This document shows, piece after piece, positions 28,466 to 37,295 of a stretch of 44,843 nt of DNA. Where the stretch lies: NCBI GenBank assembly GCA_949373145.1, contig CASICI010000013.1:1-44843 (forward strand), written 5' to 3'. Source of the DNA: an uncultured Phycisphaerales bacterium (lineage in GTDB: Bacteria; Planctomycetota; Phycisphaerae; Phycisphaerales; SM1A02). The position numbers were made by a program, and so were the translations under genes. Position 1 is the first letter of the stretch. The number at the start of each line of letters is the position of its first letter. The notes below the pieces were generated by a model. That model was not told the DNA's origin. It saw nothing but the letters and a program-made list of their open reading frames with translations, and made no database searches.

Positions 28466-29238
28466 GCGGCACCTCCGGTCAGTCGGGTGCGTTTTCGCCG
28501 TGTGAGATCGACTGTTTCCGCCACGAACCCAGGCATGCCCTCCACCGGTTCCAGCGGAGACGCCTTCGAATCGGCTTCGAGTGATGCTTCGAAGGAAGGC
28601 GCGAAGGACTCTTCGGTCTTGACACGTTCTTCACCGGTGATGCGAGCTCGAATGTCGGCCACTTCATCACGGTCCGTCACTTCTGAAAGCGTGGTCATCG
28701 AGCCCGAGGCCTGATGGACGACCAGGATGCGTCGCCCCACTTCGAGCAGGACGACATGTTCGCCACGGGCCACGGGATACCGAGCCATGATTGAAGCGAC
28801 ACCCTCGGGCGCGCGTACACGGGCGAGAAGGCCCCGGGCCGCACCGGATCCGGACGACTTTCGAATGAGCGTGCGAAGAACCCAGATCAGAAGGAGGACA
28901 CCGGCAAGACCGCCCCCCACCTGCAGGACATCCCCGGCACCACTTCCAGTGACTTCACTCACCTGAGTGGCGGGTCCACTGTCCTTCTCCGCACCCGGCA
29001 AGGGCATGGCAGACCACCTCGAGGTTGCCTGTGCGGCATCGGCCTCGCTGGCCGTGGTGGAAACACCGGTGACAGAGCCTGTCGTCGGCTGGGTCGCCGA
29101 GTCCTGAGTGCCTGCCAGATCGGAAAGTCGAAGCGGCTTGGCCGTGGTGACGTCCTGGGCGGCAGCCGCTCCGGCGCAGGCGGCCAGCACACATGTTGCG
29201 ATGGTGTTGGTCACGCGATGCAGGGAAATGGTGTTCAT
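28462..29238 (-). CDS. fliO: Flagellar assembly protein FliO
   Basis: A 258-residue membrane protein that helps assemble the FliP ring. FliO is poorly conserved; the call rests on position directly before fliP and on architecture. There is a signal peptide (TNTIATCVLAACAGAAAAQD, cleavage near residue 27), a periplasmic Ser/Thr-rich stretch, one helix (GGGLAGVLLLIWVLRTLIRK, about 103-122), and a cytoplasmic SH3-like part with HVVLLEVGRRILVVHQASG, the FliO core. The C-terminal extension is acidic, then basic (RRKRTRL). The start follows the fliN stop by 93 bases. Confidence 0.85.
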   Translation of the reverse strand: MNTISLHRVTNTIATCVLAACAGAAAAQDVTTAKPLRLSDLAGTQDSATQPTTGSVTGVSTTASEADAAQATSRWSAMPLPGAEKDSGPATQVSEVTGSGAGDVLQVGGGLAGVLLLIWVLRTLIRKSSGSGAARGLLARVRAPEGVASIMARYPVARGEHVVLLEVGRRILVVHQASGSMTTLSEVTDRDEVADIRARITGEERVKTEESFAPSFEASLEADSKASPLEPVEGMPGFVAETVDLTRRKRTRLTGGAA

Positions 29239-29331
29239 GGCTTGGGCCTCGTGTCCTCGCAGCCGGTGGCCTCGAGAAGCGTTGTCGTGTCTGGTGTGAA
29301 CGTGAGTTGGCCTGATGACGGCGAGGACGTG

Positions 29332-29868
29332 TCAGGTCGTCCGCGTGGGCGATTCGACGATTTCGCTGACTCGAATACAGAAGTTCTCGTTCAACACGAG
29401 GACTTCACCACGAGCGATTCTTCGACCGTTGACATAGATGTCGACGGGATCACCGGCAGCCTTGTCGAGTTCGACCACGGCATCGGATGAGAGACGAAGA
29501 ACGTCCTCGACGAGCATCTTGGTGCGGCCAAGCTCGATTCTGACTTCAAGCTGAACGTCATCAAGCAGCCCGATGGATTCATCCACGGAACTGGTACCGG
29601 CCTGTGCCGCCAGGTTGGGAAGATCCGGGGCGCCGAGCGCTTCCGAGCCACTGGTTCGATCGGCAGCCTGGCTGACTCGACGAACCGCTTCCGCGGTGCC
29701 TTCGACGGCCTTTTCAGCATCGTGTGATCCTGAAGACTGAGTCGAGACCTCGGGAGGGACTGCGCCAGGGCTGTTCTGAGGTGTGGTGTGCCCGGTTTCA
29801 GCCGGGGACGAAGGAGTTGGGTTGCCGGAAGACTCAGGCACCCCTCCTGGGGAATTCGGTTCGTTCAT
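29332..29868 (-). CDS. fliN: Flagellar motor switch protein FliN
   Basis: A 178-residue C-ring protein. ATG 29868 has GGAG five bases upstream. The first 95 residues are Pro/Ser/Thr-rich and not conserved. The C-terminal SpoA domain is clear: [60 protein letters not shown] and [10 protein letters not shown]. It is preceded by fliL with 144 bases between, and there is no fliM in between, unlike the usual fliL-fliM-fliN order. Confidence 0.95.
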   Translation of the reverse strand: MNEPNSPGGVPESSGNPTPSSPAETGHTTPQNSPGAVPPEVSTQSSGSHDAEKAVEGTAEAVRRVSQAADRTSGSEALGAPDLPNLAAQAGTSSVDESIGLLDDVQLEVRIELGRTKMLVEDVLRLSSDAVVELDKAAGDPVDIYVNGRRIARGEVLVLNENFCIRVSEIVESPTRTT

Positions 29869-30012
29869 CGTGGGCTCCGCCGTGAACCCCCGGCATCCTG
29901 CCGGGGTGCGCAATATTTGCACATCTTCTGCATCGGAAGAAAGGGTCTACGCGCTGCAGAGAATCCCTGAGCAGGTGGACCATTTCACCGAGTTTGAGGT
30001 TCTGGCGATTCT

Positions 30013-30552
30013 TCAGCTTCGAATTCGGAAGCCGGTGCCACTGACGATCACGACCTTGACGATCCGAGAGAGCTCCGGCTTGGCCTCACCCTCAAATCGT
30101 GTTCTCAGAAGGGTTTCGATACGATCAGTCATGACCTTCATGCGAGGATCCTGCAGAACCGCAGGGTCGGCCTGGCGCCAGAGTGCCGCCATTTCAGCCC
30201 GGATTTCGTGCTGAAACTGACTCACAAGATCGGACAACCAGATCGCGTGGTCTTCCGGCACATGGACATACACCTCGACCGGATAGACATAAACAGCACC
30301 CAGACGGTCATTGGTCATCTTCTCATCGACGAGTTCGATTTCAGAGATTCGACCCACCAAGGGCGCCTCTTCCGCGAGGACCTCGGCCATGTCGGCCGTT
30401 CCGGTACCCGGTGCCAGATACATGAAACCGCCGACGAACAAGGCCGCTTCAGCAATCAGCAATCCCGCAGCCAGCGCGATCGTCTTGAAATGACGTGCCA
30501 CGCCCTGAGAGGATGTCGTGTCGTTTGAGGTCGTGTTCTGCGTGTCAGCCAT
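30013..30552 (-). CDS. fliL: Flagellar basal body protein FliL
   Basis: A 179-residue single-pass inner-membrane protein of the stator/basal body region. ATG 30552 has AGGGAG eight bases upstream. Residues about 21-48 form the helix (IALAAGLLIAEAALFVGGFM). The periplasmic FliL domain follows, with VYVHVPEDHAIWLSDLVSQF in the middle and the conserved ending RIVKVVIVSGTGFRI, where other FliL proteins have V-x-x-V-x-F-x-x-F-V-x-Q. Similarity is moderate, but position upstream of fliN supports the call. Confidence 0.82.
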   Translation of the reverse strand: MADTQNTTSNDTTSSQGVARHFKTIALAAGLLIAEAALFVGGFMYLAPGTGTADMAEVLAEEAPLVGRISEIELVDEKMTNDRLGAVYVYPVEVYVHVPEDHAIWLSDLVSQFQHEIRAEMAALWRQADPAVLQDPRMKVMTDRIETLLRTRFEGEAKPELSRIVKVVIVSGTGFRIRS

Positions 30553-30646
30553 GCGATGAGCTCCCTGTGATGATTCATTCACACCACTTGGATCGGCATG
30601 TCATGCGTCCAGATTCAGTTAATCAGCAATCTGCAAGTCGATTGCT

Positions 30647-31573
30647 TCACATCGAAGGCTTCTCGGACGGTGGTGCCAGTACCCGGAGTTTTCGGCCGAC
30701 AATCCTCGCCTCAAGGACCTCAAAGCCGATTCCAGGGTGGATGGCATCCCCATCTATCTGCACTCGAGCGGCGGGAGTGCAGCGCACGCTTAGGACTGAA
30801 CCGCGGGCAGAAAAAAAACGTGGGTGTGCCCGCTGGGCTCCCAAACGACATCTGATCGCCCAGAGAACGAGCTGGAAACGGCTGTTGGCAGGAAGAAAGA
30901 CGACGTCGAGGGCCCCATCCATCGCGGATGCCTCAGCAGCAGGGTCGAGGCGAAGTGCGTACTGAGATGAGTTGGCGATGATCAGAACACCATGAAGAGG
31001 TTCGCTGAACGGCCCGTCATCGATGGCGATCGAAACGCGGCTGCGCAGTCGTTTCCAGCGCCAAAGGGTCCTCAAGAGTGGCATGAGATACGAAAGGTGA
31101 CTGATCGAGCCCGTGCGCCGTGACGCCAGATCATGAACCACCTCGGCATCGAATCCGACGGAGGCACAGAGCAGCATCAACGTTCCACCGATCTCAGCGA
31201 CATCGGTCTCGACAATGGTGCCATGTTCGATCGCATTCAGAAGATGCCCCGGGTCGGCCTGCATGCCGAACTGCCGCGAGAAGAGATTCTCAGTGCCTGT
31301 CGGGTAGTGAAAGATCGGGAGACCCGCCTCGAGTGCGGACGGGGCGAGCATGCCGACGGCACCATCACCCCCCAGGACGACGAGCAGGTCAAGGTCCTTG
31401 AAATGTGGAGTCAACCATTCCCCGACAGGGTCCAGTCGTGTCTCCAGCAGGACCACCTCGATCACCCGCCCGTCCTGAAGACGATGCCCTTCAATGTGCT
31501 GCGAGATCATGTGGGCGGCGCCAGAGGCACGGCCTTTTCCAGCAACTGGGTTGAACGTGATCAAGACCTTCAT
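30647..31573 (-). CDS. Diacylglycerol/sphingosine kinase-family lipid kinase
   Basis: A 308-residue member of the DAGK catalytic-domain family (PF00781 type), which phosphorylates lipid hydroxyls with ATP at the membrane face. Visible: ITFNPVAGKGRA (phosphate-binding loop, residues 5-16), LVVLGGDGAVGML with GGDG at 68-71, and YPTGTENLFSRQFGM, the G-T-x-N-x-x-x-R block. Then LCASVGFDAEVVHDL and, near the end, ARVQIDGDAIH, the conserved D-G-E/D. The usual Thr after GGDG is replaced by Ala-Val. It lies 94 bases upstream of fliL on the same strand and could be the first gene of the flagellar transcript. Its start is only 25 bases from the divergent BamD-like gene. Confidence 0.88.
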   Translation of the reverse strand: MKVLITFNPVAGKGRASGAAHMISQHIEGHRLQDGRVIEVVLLETRLDPVGEWLTPHFKDLDLLVVLGGDGAVGMLAPSALEAGLPIFHYPTGTENLFSRQFGMQADPGHLLNAIEHGTIVETDVAEIGGTLMLLCASVGFDAEVVHDLASRRTGSISHLSYLMPLLRTLWRWKRLRSRVSIAIDDGPFSEPLHGVLIIANSSQYALRLDPAAEASAMDGALDVVFLPANSRFQLVLWAIRCRLGAQRAHPRFFSARGSVLSVRCTPAARVQIDGDAIHPGIGFEVLEARIVGRKLRVLAPPSEKPSM

Positions 31574-31598
31574 CACGACTCATTGTACCATTCAGACA

Positions 31599-32789
31599 AT
31601 GAATGACCTCAGACCGTCGATCCCAAGAACCCTCATGATCAGCCTGCTGGCGGTGATCGGCCTGTTCGTGCACCATGCGGCCGCTCAGAGTCAGGAGTTC
31701 GAACTCGGACTCGATGACCAATGGGAAAACACCTCCACCGAGGAGATGACACTTCGGAAAAACCAGTTGCTCTCGGCACGCCGGGCGATTCTGGAGGGGA
31801 ACCCGCAACGGGGCAAGGATCTGGCGAGCGCGTTCATCGATCGGTACCCGAACGCTGCTCTGCGCGCGGAGGCGTACCTCATTCGCGGTGATGCGCTGCT
31901 TGCCATGGGTGATGAATACGAAGCACTCTTCGAATTCGAAGAGATCGCGCGAAACTATCCGAACAGCCCCGCCTTCGTCACCGCTCTGGAGCGTGAATTC
32001 GAGATCGCCGTGCAGTATGCGAACGGTCGCTACCGAAAATTGCTCACGCTTTTCCGCATCGTGCCGGCCACAGATGAAGCACAGGAACTTCTGATTCGGA
32101 TTCAAGAACGATTGCCCGGAAGCCGACTTGCCGAACAGGCCGGGATGGCGCTCGCGGACTATTACTTCAGAGTCCGTGACCTCCGAATGGCCGCCGAAGC
32201 CTACGACCTCTTTCTGGAGAACTATCCCAGATCGAAGGACGTCAACAAGGCTCGTCTTCGTCTCATCTATTCCTATCTGGCCGACTACCGAGGACCCAGA
32301 TACGACTCCACGGGCCTTCAGGAAGCACGACTTCGACTTGAAGATCTCCGTGCCAACGAACCAGGCCTTGCCCAACGCATCGGCGCCGAGTCACTGCTGG
32401 TCAGGATCTACGAATCCGATGCCAGCAAGCTGCTGACCACCTCTCAGTACTACATGTCGATCAATGATCCCATTTCAGCCGAATACACGCTTCGTGCCCT
32501 GGTCAGGAAGTACCCGAACTCGATCGCCTCTCTGGAAGCTCTCAGAGGGATTCCGAAAATCCTCGCTCAGATGCCCGAGACGGTGGTCAAGATGGGACCG
32601 GACTACCGAGCGCTCCGTGAGGAGAAACTGGGCATTCCATGGGACCAGGACACGGATTTGACGGGAGTGGCCGACACGCCCGTCCCCGCCCTTTCCGAAA
32701 TCCCCTCCACCACCGGCGAAACACGCATTCCCGAGACTTCCACGCCCGCGACATCGAAACAAACAGAGAGTTCCGAGAACACGCCATGA
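31599..32789 (+). CDS. BamD-like outer membrane assembly protein (TPR)
   Basis: A 396-residue exported TPR-type protein. The signal is TLMISLLAVIGLFVHHAAA with cleavage near 29/30. There is no lipobox Cys, whereas the enterobacterial BamD is a lipoprotein. Repeats of the YfiO/BamD kind follow: NPQRGKDLASAFIDRYPNAA, FEFEEIARNYPNSPAFVTAL, AAEAYDLFLENYPRSKDVNK, and YTLRALVRKYPNSIASLEAL. BamD scaffolds beta-barrel insertion in the outer membrane. The C-terminus is a Thr/Pro-rich tail. The stop overlaps the next start (ATGA at 32786-32789). No good ribosome site precedes the ATG. Confidence 0.82.
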   Translation: MNDLRPSIPRTLMISLLAVIGLFVHHAAAQSQEFELGLDDQWENTSTEEMTLRKNQLLSARRAILEGNPQRGKDLASAFIDRYPNAALRAEAYLIRGDALLAMGDEYEALFEFEEIARNYPNSPAFVTALEREFEIAVQYANGRYRKLLTLFRIVPATDEAQELLIRIQERLPGSRLAEQAGMALADYYFRVRDLRMAAEAYDLFLENYPRSKDVNKARLRLIYSYLADYRGPRYDSTGLQEARLRLEDLRANEPGLAQRIGAESLLVRIYESDASKLLTTSQYYMSINDPISAEYTLRALVRKYPNSIASLEALRGIPKILAQMPETVVKMGPDYRALREEKLGIPWDQDTDLTGVADTPVPALSEIPSTTGETRIPETSTPATSKQTESSENTP

Positions 32790-33325
32790 TCTCACACGTA
32801 TCCATTCGTGCCGCTGTGACCTCTCTCAGCGCATTCCTGGGCCTCGTGATCACACTGACAGGGTGCGGCACCTCCAGTACAGGAATCCGTAGTGCCTCTC
32901 AATTTCAAACGGAATACCGCTCGATAAGCGTCCTGGCCTTCGCCAACGCGACCTCAGATCTCAAGATCGCCGCAAACCTCAATGAGGCGCTCGTCAAGGA
33001 GATTGAAACAATCACGCCCTGGAAAGTGACCGGCCAGGGGCGGGCGGATACTATGCTTCGTGGAACCATCAATCGTTATCGGTTGGTGCTCCTCTCGAAA
33101 GATCCCACGACCGGACTTGCCAACGAGATGCTTGTCGAGGCAACGGTCAATTTCGAATGGATCAACCTGCGTACCGGTGAACCAATCGTGGCACGAAACG
33201 GCTTTTCCGCCTCAGCCATGTTCACCCCCTCAAGGCCGCTTCAGCAGCCGATAGACATCGGGCGATTCGAAATCGCACAGACTCTCGCCCAGGATATTGT
33301 GGATACCCTTCAAGTGGACTGGTGA
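32786..33325 (+). CDS. lptE: LptE-like LPS-assembly lipoprotein
   Basis: A 179-residue lipoprotein with lipobox LTGC (Cys27) after a hydrophobic signal. The short alpha/beta body contains YRSISVLAFANATSDLKIAA, NEALVKEIETITPWKVTGQG, ADTMLRGTINRYRL and, near the end, IGRFEIAQTLAQDIVDTL. The V-x-x-F-x-N-x-T opening and the A-D-x-x-L-x-G-x-I block are typical of LptE, which plugs the LptD barrel for LPS export. It is coupled by 4-base overlaps to the BamD-like gene upstream and to ftsH downstream, so an envelope role is consistent. Confidence 0.8.
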   Translation: MISHVSIRAAVTSLSAFLGLVITLTGCGTSSTGIRSASQFQTEYRSISVLAFANATSDLKIAANLNEALVKEIETITPWKVTGQGRADTMLRGTINRYRLVLLSKDPTTGLANEMLVEATVNFEWINLRTGEPIVARNGFSASAMFTPSRPLQQPIDIGRFEIAQTLAQDIVDTLQVDW

Positions 33326-35418
33326 AGCCACACCAAAAGACCGATTCCAAACCTATGCCAACATTTCTGCCAATCACGACAGTCTTCAACCGCAAGCCGG
33401 ACAACACGCCTCCTTCAGGTGGCGACGGTCAGAAACCCACGCCCCCCGGAACTCCGATACCGCCTCAGAAGACACGCCAGCGAACCAGCTGGATCATTCT
33501 GATCCTCATCATGCTCTCCCTCTGGGTGGTCATCGGCTTCGGCAGTGAACGTGGCACTCAGATCGACTCGTGGAGCCAGTTCTCCGCGATGGTCCGGGAA
33601 GGCAAGATCCAGGACGATTCAATCCTTCTCACCCCGGGCGCCGTCTACGGCACGGTCAAGAAGGGCACGATCGCCTTTTCGGACAACGAACGCATCAGCG
33701 TCGCGACCACCGACGACTCCGACTACTACCAGAACGCACTCGACAAGCTCGGCGTGAGTTACAAGGTCAACGGCTATGTCAAGAGCGTCTGGACCCAGCT
33801 GCTCATCGGCCTCGCACCCGTTCTCGTCGTGGTCGCGATCATCTGGTTCATCGTCAGTCGTTCGATGCGGTCCGCCGGTGGCGGTCCGGGCGGCATGATC
33901 GGAAGCTTTGGAAAGAGCCGACACAAGCTCTCCACTGGAGACTCCGTGTCGGTGACCTTCGGTGACGTCGCAGGCATCGATGAAGCCAAGGATGAAGTCA
34001 CTGAAATCGTCGAGTTTCTGAAGAACCCATCGAGGTTCACGAAGCTCGGTGGCCGGATCCCACGCGGTGTCCTCCTCGAAGGCCCTCCCGGGTGCGGCAA
34101 GACTCTGCTGGCCAAGGCGATCGCCGGCGAAGCGGACGTCCCCTTCTTCTCGATCTCAGGTTCCGATTTCGTCGAGATGTTCGTCGGTGTCGGGGCGAGT
34201 CGCGTCCGCGACCTGTTCAAGCAGGCCAAGGAGAACTCACCGTGCATCATCTTCCTCGATGAGATCGATGCCGTCGGTCGACGTCGTGGCAGTGGTTTCT
34301 CCAGTGGAGGAAACGACGAGCGCGAACAGACACTCAACGCCATTCTCGTCGAGATGGACGGCTTCGAGGCGAATGACCAGGTCATCGTGGTCGCCGCCAC
34401 CAACCGAGCCGACGTCCTCGACCCCGCACTCACCCGCCCCGGTCGATTCGACCGAGGCGTGCAGGTGGGCCTTCCCGACGTCTTCGGGCGAATGAAGATT
34501 CTCGAGGTTCACGCCCGCAAGGTGAAGCTCGCACCGGACGTCGACATGGAACGTGTCGCCCGTGGCACACCCATGTTCTCGGGTGCGGATCTTTCAGCGA
34601 TCATCAATGAAGCTGCGATCATCGCCACCATGGCGGACAAGGATGCGATCGATCTTCACGATCTCGAAGAAGCCAGAGACAAGATCCGGTTCGGTCGCGC
34701 GCAGAAGAGTCGCAAGATCGAGGAAGAGGAACGTGTCGCCACCGCGTATCACGAAGCGGGTCACACCGTGGTCCAGGCATTGCTCGACCATGCCGACCCA
34801 CTGCACAAGGTGACCATCATCCCTCGCGGCCAGGCGATGGGCGCCACCTTCAGTCTTCCGGAAAAAGATCGTTACGGATACGGGCGAAAGTACATCGAAG
34901 CCACCATGCGAGTCCTGTGCGCTGGTCGCATCGCGGAAAAGAAGAAGACCGACGACGTCTCCAGTGGTGCGGCGATGGACATCCGCATGCTCACGAACTA
35001 CGCACGGCGCATGATTCTCGACTGGGGCATGTCCTCCCGACTGGGATTCGTGAACTACTCGGGTGATGAAAACCGTGAGTCGCTCATGGCGGACAAGGAC
35101 TACTCGGATGAAACCGCAAGGATCATCGACGAGGAAGTGAAGCGCCTCGGTGACGAAGCCTACGCGGAAGCGGAACGCATCCTCGAAGCCAACTGGGAGA
35201 AGGTCGTGGCGGTGTCGGAAGCCCTGCTTCGATATGAAACCCTGCAGAAGGACGACATCGACCGAATCATGCGCGGCGAAGCGCTTGAAAAGGCGACGGT
35301 GGCCGACCTGCTCAATGAAGAGGCCAAGAAGACGGACAAGTCACCCCCACCGGAACAGCCCCTTTCCGACGACCGACCGGATGAGGATCTCGGCGGAATC
35401 ATGCCCCAACCGGCGTGA
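33322..35418 (+). CDS. ftsH: ATP-dependent zinc metalloprotease FtsH
   Basis: A 698-residue membrane AAA+ protease that degrades misfolded and regulated membrane proteins. GTG 33322 overlaps the lptE stop (GTGA); ATG 33355 is an alternative. A Pro-rich cytoplasmic lead precedes helix 1 ([19 protein letters not shown]), a periplasmic loop of about 90 residues and helix 2 ([19 protein letters not shown]). The AAA module has Walker A GPPGCGKT (254-261), Walker [12 protein letters not shown] (D313-E314) and the arginine-finger region [11 protein letters not shown]. The zinc site is HEAGH (477-481), with the third ligand expected in [14 protein letters not shown]. The family's usual T-T-G-A-x-N-D is S-S-G-A-A-M-D here. 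Confidence 0.97.
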   Translation: MKPHQKTDSKPMPTFLPITTVFNRKPDNTPPSGGDGQKPTPPGTPIPPQKTRQRTSWIILILIMLSLWVVIGFGSERGTQIDSWSQFSAMVREGKIQDDSILLTPGAVYGTVKKGTIAFSDNERISVATTDDSDYYQNALDKLGVSYKVNGYVKSVWTQLLIGLAPVLVVVAIIWFIVSRSMRSAGGGPGGMIGSFGKSRHKLSTGDSVSVTFGDVAGIDEAKDEVTEIVEFLKNPSRFTKLGGRIPRGVLLEGPPGCGKTLLAKAIAGEADVPFFSISGSDFVEMFVGVGASRVRDLFKQAKENSPCIIFLDEIDAVGRRRGSGFSSGGNDEREQTLNAILVEMDGFEANDQVIVVAATNRADVLDPALTRPGRFDRGVQVGLPDVFGRMKILEVHARKVKLAPDVDMERVARGTPMFSGADLSAIINEAAIIATMADKDAIDLHDLEEARDKIRFGRAQKSRKIEEEERVATAYHEAGHTVVQALLDHADPLHKVTIIPRGQAMGATFSLPEKDRYGYGRKYIEATMRVLCAGRIAEKKKTDDVSSGAAMDIRMLTNYARRMILDWGMSSRLGFVNYSGDENRESLMADKDYSDETARIIDEEVKRLGDEAYAEAERILEANWEKVVAVSEALLRYETLQKDDIDRIMRGEALEKATVADLLNEEAKKTDKSPPPEQPLSDDRPDEDLGGIMPQPA

Positions 35419-35708
35419 ATGATGTTCCTGGAATTCGAAAGACTCCCGGTGGTGTCGAATTCGACCTGAAGGTCGTGCCCGGAGCCCGCCGGGACGAGCT
35501 TGTAGGCATGCTGGGAAGTCGTTTCAAGATTCGTGTCACACCCCCCCCCGAAGGCGAGCGAGCCAATCACGCGGTGGTCCGCATGTTCTCTGAACATCTT
35601 GGTGTCGCAGCGAGGGATGTCGAGCTCATCAGAGGCAGGACGACTCCTTTGAAGACGATTCACGTGCGTGGCATCGACGCTGAGGAAGCTCGCTCCAGAT
35701 TGCCCTGA
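35415..35708 (+). CDS. DUF167 / YggU family protein
   Basis: A 97-residue small protein of the UPF0235 family, function unknown. Start GTG 35415 overlaps the ftsH stop (GTGA). Signature blocks: FDLKVVPGARRDELVGMLG, FKIRVTPPPEGERANHAVVR, LGVAARDVELIRGRTTPLKT. Normal length. It is the last gene of the bamD-lptE-ftsH unit and ends 24 bases from the convergent uvrC stop. Confidence 0.92.
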   Translation: MNDVPGIRKTPGGVEFDLKVVPGARRDELVGMLGSRFKIRVTPPPEGERANHAVVRMFSEHLGVAARDVELIRGRTTPLKTIHVRGIDAEEARSRLP

Positions 35709-35732
35709 CCGATTGGCCACCCACCCGCTCAC

Positions 35733-37106
35733 CTACTCATCGAGCATCTTCTTGCGTCTGAGGATGTGGTGGTAGTGCTGTGCGAAACGATGAGCCTCAT
35801 CGCGAATCGACTGACACAGTTTCAGACCCAGGTTTCCACGCCCCAGTTTGATGGGAGCCTCGCGCTTCTGCACGAAGATCAGTTCCTCCTTCTTGGCAAG
35901 TGAGATCACCATGGGCGGCCTGACGTCGAGTGTCTCAAAAGCGTCGATCGCGGCATGAAGCTGGCCGAGACCACCATCGATCAAGACCACATCCGGATAC
36001 AACTCCTTGCCCGCTCCCGCATCCCGATAGCGGCGTGCCACCACTTCTCGAATCGATTGATAGTCATCATTGCCAGCCGTCTTGATCTGGTAGCGGCGGT
36101 ATCCATCCTTGAAGGGCTTTCCATCGATGAAGCAGACCTTGGAACCGACCGTTTCCGACCCCGCAAGGTGGGCGATGTCGATGCCCTCGATGCAGCGGAT
36201 CGGTGTCTCCAATCCGATCGTCTTCTGAAGTGAACGCAATCCACCACTGGGGTCGCCCGAGAACATCGTGACCTCGGTCTGCCAGTCCTTCAGGGGCCCG
36301 CTGCCCTTCTCTCGATCGTCCAATCGTTGAATGGATTGAATCTGATCCCGGATCACTCCGGCCTTTTCGTATCGCCGCTCGAGACTGGCCTGTTTCATCT
36401 CACCTTCCAGTTCTCGAATCACCGTGGTGCGTTTCGAGGTGAGGAACCTGAGAAACCGGTCGATGTCGGTTCGATAGGTTTCGCGGTCGACTCGATTCGC
36501 ACAGGGCGCCGTGCATTGACCGATCGAATGGAGAAGACAGGGTCTGAAATAACGGTTCTTGGGATCGTCCTCTTCGATCTCGAGATCGCAGGTCCGGAAC
36601 TTGAAGACTTTCTGGAGAACCTGCACGGCACTCCGAAGGTCACCAATGGAGGTGAAAGGACCGAAGATCCGAGCCCCCTTGAACCGTTCATCGGAAGGAT
36701 TCCGAGTGATGTAGACCCCGGGAAAGTCTTCGCGAGTGGTGACCGCCAGGTACGGAAATGATTTGTCGTCGAGCAGCCGGATGTTGAATCTGGGTCGAAC
36801 ATCCTTGATCAACCGGCTTTCCATCAGGAGGGCTTCCCATTCCCCTTCGCAATCGATCGAATCAAAGGAATCGACCTGAGCAAGGAGCTGCCGAGTCTTG
36901 ATGTCCGTCGGTCCACTGAGCTGGAAATAGCTGCTGACACGCTGCCGAAGGGCCGTCGCTTTGCCTATGTAGAGGATTCGGCCCTCCCGATCCTTCATCA
37001 AATAGACCCCGGGTGTCTTTTTCAGAGCATGCGCAGCGGCCAGTAATCTGGGACGCCTGACGTCCCAGTCCTCAGGATGTTCTTCTTTTGACCATTCAGA
37101 CGCCAT
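35733..37106 (-). CDS. uvrC: Excinuclease subunit C, short form without the helix-hairpin-helix domain
   Basis: A nucleotide excision repair nuclease that with UvrAB cuts both sides of a lesion. The GIY-YIG domain is intact (PGVYLMKDREGRILYIGKA, about 32-50). A Cys cluster follows (RPCLLHSIGQCTAPC), then the UvrBC-interacting UVR segment (EMKQASLERRYEKAGVIRDQ). The RNase H-like 5' nuclease domain has GIDIAHLAGSETVG and PDVVLIDGGLGQLHAA with the expected Asp residues, and the conserved RDEAHRFAQHYHHILRRK. The protein then stops at residue 457 (KKMLDE). Typical UvrC of about 600 residues continues into a double helix-hairpin-helix. No HhH sequence is visible in any frame before the next gene, so the short form looks genuine. 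Confidence 0.93.
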   Translation of the reverse strand: MASEWSKEEHPEDWDVRRPRLLAAAHALKKTPGVYLMKDREGRILYIGKATALRQRVSSYFQLSGPTDIKTRQLLAQVDSFDSIDCEGEWEALLMESRLIKDVRPRFNIRLLDDKSFPYLAVTTREDFPGVYITRNPSDERFKGARIFGPFTSIGDLRSAVQVLQKVFKFRTCDLEIEEDDPKNRYFRPCLLHSIGQCTAPCANRVDRETYRTDIDRFLRFLTSKRTTVIRELEGEMKQASLERRYEKAGVIRDQIQSIQRLDDREKGSGPLKDWQTEVTMFSGDPSGGLRSLQKTIGLETPIRCIEGIDIAHLAGSETVGSKVCFIDGKPFKDGYRRYQIKTAGNDDYQSIREVVARRYRDAGAGKELYPDVVLIDGGLGQLHAAIDAFETLDVRPPMVISLAKKEELIFVQKREAPIKLGRGNLGLKLCQSIRDEAHRFAQHYHHILRRKKMLDE

Positions 37107-37189
37107 AAATCACCATTTGGAGCATTTGGGGGAATGAGGAATTCTCCTCCATTTGAGCCTAGCTTCAATCCTGTTCAAAAAGAGACTGT

Positions 37190-37218
37190 TTCAGATTGAT
37201 TTCACAAGCTAGTATGAT
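37190..37218 (+). promoter_or_regulatory. Candidate sigma-70-like promoter for the repeat lipoprotein
   Basis: TTCAGA (37190-37195), a 17-base spacer and TATGAT (37213-37218) stand in an AT-rich stretch, about 78 bases upstream of the lipoprotein ATG. Five of six -10 positions and four of six -35 positions match the classic consensus. Confidence 0.5.
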
Positions 37219-37295
37219 TCAACCGAATGATGATGTTCCAGACCACTCCGGGGGACTGGGACCTATGACACCAAACTTTTACTTGGAGCCCCAAC

